Position numbers and translations under genes: made by a program | NCBI GenBank assembly: GCA_964544965.1 | Contig: CAZJED010000047.1 | Location: 1-9,251, forward strand | DNA length: 9,251 nt | Reading direction: 5' to 3' | From: UBA11869 sp964544965 | Lineage (GTDB): Bacteria; Pseudomonadota; Gammaproteobacteria; Eutrophobiales; Eutrophobiaceae | In this document: positions 7,564-9,251 of the stretch, piece after piece | How positions within the stretch are numbered: position 1 is the stretch's first letter | How the letters are laid out: each line of letters starts with the position of its first letter | Notes under the pieces: model-generated | What the model saw: only the letters and a program-made list of their open reading frames with translations | Databases searched by the model: none | What the model was told of the DNA's origin: nothing

Positions 7564-7573
7564 NNNNNNNNNN
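7564..7573. other. Assembly gap (10 N)
   Basis: Ten undetermined bases directly follow the mtaD stop codon. A run of exactly ten N is a typical scaffolding placeholder, so the true distance may be larger, zero, or an overlap. In Pseudomonas ubiG lies downstream of mtaD, so missing genes here are possible. The T-rich sequence after the gap (eight T at 7592-7599) could be the tail of an mtaD terminator whose stem is in the unread part, but this cannot be shown. Confidence 0.95.
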
Positions 7574-7606
7574 ATATTTTAGAAATTTTTATTTTTTTTG
7601 TAAAAA

Positions 7607-8284
7607 CTATGTGAATGTATTTTCAATTAGCGTATTTGAATATCGAATTTTTTCAGCAAGGCTATTTGCAATAATGTATCTTAATTTTTCAATAACAATC
7701 GGATATTTCTCCTGAAGTTCTTCAATCTCATGCTTATTCCAGATTAATAATTTTACCCTTTCTGTTTGCTCGGTAAGAACATCTGCAGAAGTTACTTCTC
7801 CACGTAAGAAACTCATTTCACCCAACCAAACTCGCTTCGTTAACTTAATCTGCTTTCCTTTTTGAAGCCTGATGATTGGAGCCCCTTCTAATACGAACAT
7901 TAAATTCTCAAACTTTTGATTTGCACTTATTAGTTTTCCATTGCGCTCATCTTTAGTTGCTCGTTGATAAAGAAGTTTAAATTCTTTTGGGGATAAGAGA
8001 TGAAATTCATCTTGATAAAGGTTATGTAATTCTTTCGGTAAACAAAAAATTGAATTCTCGTAATAGTACTGTGCAATTTTAAAACCATTAATAAGGCTAT
8101 TAGTAATGCTAAGAATTAATATTGCAGTCATTCCTGGCTGATCAAGCCCTGTATGTAATGCAAGAAAAAAGTAACCAATCTGTACCACGATGAGTGCTGC
8201 TCTGATAAAAATTATTGATGACGATAGATAACAAATTGTTATCGTCGTAGACAATATAAGCATTGCTGTGTCAGTAAAGCTCAT
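7607..8284 (-). CDS. Membrane protein with Popeye-like / cyclic-nucleotide-binding-fold domain
   Basis: A 225-residue protein with three hydrophobic segments at about 7-27, 29-47 and 52-70, then a cytoplasmic region (about 83-225) with the layout of Popeye / CNB domains. That region has LPKELHNLYQDEFHLLSPKEFKLLY, a beta-roll segment with LMFVLEGAPIIRLQKG (128-143), and a cassette-like LGEMSFLRGEVTSADV (154-169). Three helices plus this domain match the architecture of vertebrate POPDC proteins and their bacterial relatives. In classical cAMP-binding cassettes Gly-Glu is followed by an Arg-Ala pair; here Gly155-Glu156 is kept but Ser166-Ala167 replaces Arg-Ala, so ordinary cNMP binding is doubtful. 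The vertebrate DSPE and FQVT motifs are absent. The ATG has an AGAGGAAA ribosome-binding site about 8-10 nt upstream. It lies 49 bp after rnt on the same strand and may share its transcript. Ligand and partner are unknown. Confidence 0.78.
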   Translation of the reverse strand: MSFTDTAMLILSTTITICYLSSSIIFIRAALIVVQIGYFFLALHTGLDQPGMTAILILSITNSLINGFKIAQYYYENSIFCLPKELHNLYQDEFHLLSPKEFKLLYQRATKDERNGKLISANQKFENLMFVLEGAPIIRLQKGKQIKLTKRVWLGEMSFLRGEVTSADVLTEQTERVKLLIWNKHEIEELQEKYPIVIEKLRYIIANSLAEKIRYSNTLIENTFT

Positions 8285-8333
8285 CTGATAATTTCCTCTG
8301 TGGTGCTATTATTCTTTATTTTTAGCTTATTTA

Positions 8334-8972
8334 TTAAATATCTGAATATTCGCTCCATTTATTGATAATCTCACAAAATAAAAGTGCAGTCTGCTCAGCA
8401 TCATAACGCGCTGAATGAGCTTCCTTATCATCCCATTCTAAACCTGCTGCGATTGCCGAGCGTGATAGTACCGTTTGCCCATAAACAAGGCCTGCCAATG
8501 TAACAGTATCGAAAGTACTAAATGGATGAAAAGGATTACGTTTAATATTGTTTCTCTCCACACAAGCATTCAAAAAACTTAAATCGAATGAAGAATTATG
8601 TCCAACAAGGATTGCTCTGGTGCATTTATTATCTTTTGTTTTTTTTCTTACTATGCTAAATATTTCACCTAAAGCTTCGGATTCACTAATTGCAATTTGT
8701 TTACGAAAAGGATGTTCTGGATCAATACCTGTAAATTCTAAAGATGCTATTTCAAAATTAGCACCCTCAAATGGTTTAATATGCTTCGATATAATTTCAT
8801 CAATACACCAATCATTTTCTTCATTAAGCGCTAATGTGACGGCAGCAATTTCTAGTAAAGCGTCTTTTTCTGGATTAAAACCTGCAGTTTCAACATCAAT
8901 AATAACAGGGAAAAACCCACGGAATCGCTTACTAATAATTGTCTCTTTATTAATTGTCTCTATTTCGCTCAT
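8334..8972 (-). CDS. rnt: Ribonuclease T (3'-5' exoribonuclease, DEDDh family)
   Basis: A complete 212-residue RNase T, close to the E. coli length of 215. It trims 3' ends of tRNAs and other stable RNAs, including the tRNA CCA end, and works as a homodimer. All three exonuclease motifs are intact: ExoI VIIDVETAGF with Asp26 and Glu28, ExoII GHNSSFDLSF with Asp130, and ExoIII AHSARYDAEQ with His186 and Asp191. RNase T signatures such as KRNPFHPFSTFDT and FCEIINKW separate it from the DnaQ/epsilon proofreading subunit. It starts with ATG 7 nt after the pyrC stop codon and has only a weak purine run as ribosome-binding site, so translational coupling to pyrC is likely. The pyrC-rnt pairing is also seen in Pseudomonas. 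Confidence 0.97.
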   Translation of the reverse strand: MSEIETINKETIISKRFRGFFPVIIDVETAGFNPEKDALLEIAAVTLALNEENDWCIDEIISKHIKPFEGANFEIASLEFTGIDPEHPFRKQIAISESEALGEIFSIVRKKTKDNKCTRAILVGHNSSFDLSFLNACVERNNIKRNPFHPFSTFDTVTLAGLVYGQTVLSRSAIAAGLEWDDKEAHSARYDAEQTALLFCEIINKWSEYSDI

Positions 8973-8979
8973 CTTTTAT

Positions 8980-9251
8980 TTAATATTTCACTTGCCAGAC
9001 ACAATTTTCACCTGCCCGAAAAGGCACCAATTTATCATTACCAAAAGGTAATTCCTCTGGGATCTTTTTTTCTTTTTTAGTTAGTGTAATCTTTTTATCA
9101 TTGCGCTTAAGCCCATAAAAATCAGCGCCGTAATAGCTTGCGAACGCCTCGAGTTTATCCAGCTTGTTTTCCTTCTCAAAAATTTCAGCATAAATACCTA
9201 AAGCATTGTATGCAGAAAAAATACCTGCACATCCACAACCGCTTTCTTTTT
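8980..9251 (-). CDS. pyrC: Dihydroorotase, C-terminal fragment (runs off the window)
   Basis: The last 89 codons and stop codon of a gene entering from the right edge; the start lies outside. The fragment reads KESGCGCAGIFSAYNALGIY, then AEIFEKENKLDKLEAFASYYGADFYGL, and ends FGNDKLVPFRAGENCVWQVKY. This matches the C-terminal part of the E. coli-type (class II, about 345-residue) dihydroorotase, which cyclises N-carbamoyl-aspartate to dihydroorotate in pyrimidine synthesis. The CGCAG(I/L)(Y/F)SA and KLEAFxSxxGxxFYGL blocks are diagnostic. The zinc-ligand residues lie upstream and cannot be inspected. It is followed after 7 nt by rnt on the same strand, suggesting one operon. Confidence 0.93.
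   Translation of the reverse strand, partial: KESGCGCAGIFSAYNALGIYAEIFEKENKLDKLEAFASYYGADFYGLKRNDKKITLTKKEKKIPEELPFGNDKLVPFRAGENCVWQVKY

Noticed and set aside
8548..9051. Long plus-strand open frame (167 codons) with hydrophobic stretches
   Set aside because: It lies antisense to rnt and the pyrC end, both of which have clear family motifs, so it is a shadow frame.

Overview
The window is AT-rich, gene-dense chromosomal DNA. It most likely comes from an uncultured or draft-assembled gammaproteobacterium. That assignment rests on protein similarity and gene order: mtaD / mtnA - gyrA - pheA - hisC - tyrA is, as recalled, the order in Pseudomonas (PA3170 to PA3164 in P. aeruginosa PAO1). The pair pyrC - rnt is likewise a gammaproteobacterial neighbourhood. 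There is no rRNA, tRNA, IS element, CRISPR array or phage gene.

Left block (1-7563). Reading leftwards on the minus strand are mtnA (methionine salvage isomerase), gyrA (DNA gyrase subunit A), pheA (chorismate mutase / prephenate dehydratase), hisC (aminotransferase) and the first 59 codons of tyrA (prephenate dehydrogenase). From pheA on, the genes are close-packed and cover the last steps to phenylalanine and tyrosine: PheA and TyrA feed the two branches, and HisC2-type aminotransferases are thought to transaminate the products. The serC gene usually found between gyrA and pheA is absent, leaving 49 bp. On the plus strand, mtaD (methylthioadenosine deaminase family) diverges from mtnA across 64 bp. 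Together they suggest salvage of methylthioadenosine by a deamination route.

Junction (7564-7573). Ten N bases directly follow the mtaD stop codon. This is an assembly gap of unknown true size, so adjacency of the two blocks is not proven.

Right block (7574-9251). Also leftwards on the minus strand are the C-terminal 89 codons of pyrC (dihydroorotase), rnt (RNase T) and a small membrane protein with three predicted transmembrane helices and a cyclic-nucleotide-binding-like, Popeye-type cytoplasmic domain. The Popeye-like gene is the least ordinary item here.

No undescribed multi-gene system is evident. Points worth checking are the Popeye-like protein with an altered phosphate-binding cassette, the missing serC, the scaffold join, the tail-less GyrA, and the compact divergent mtnA/mtaD promoter region.
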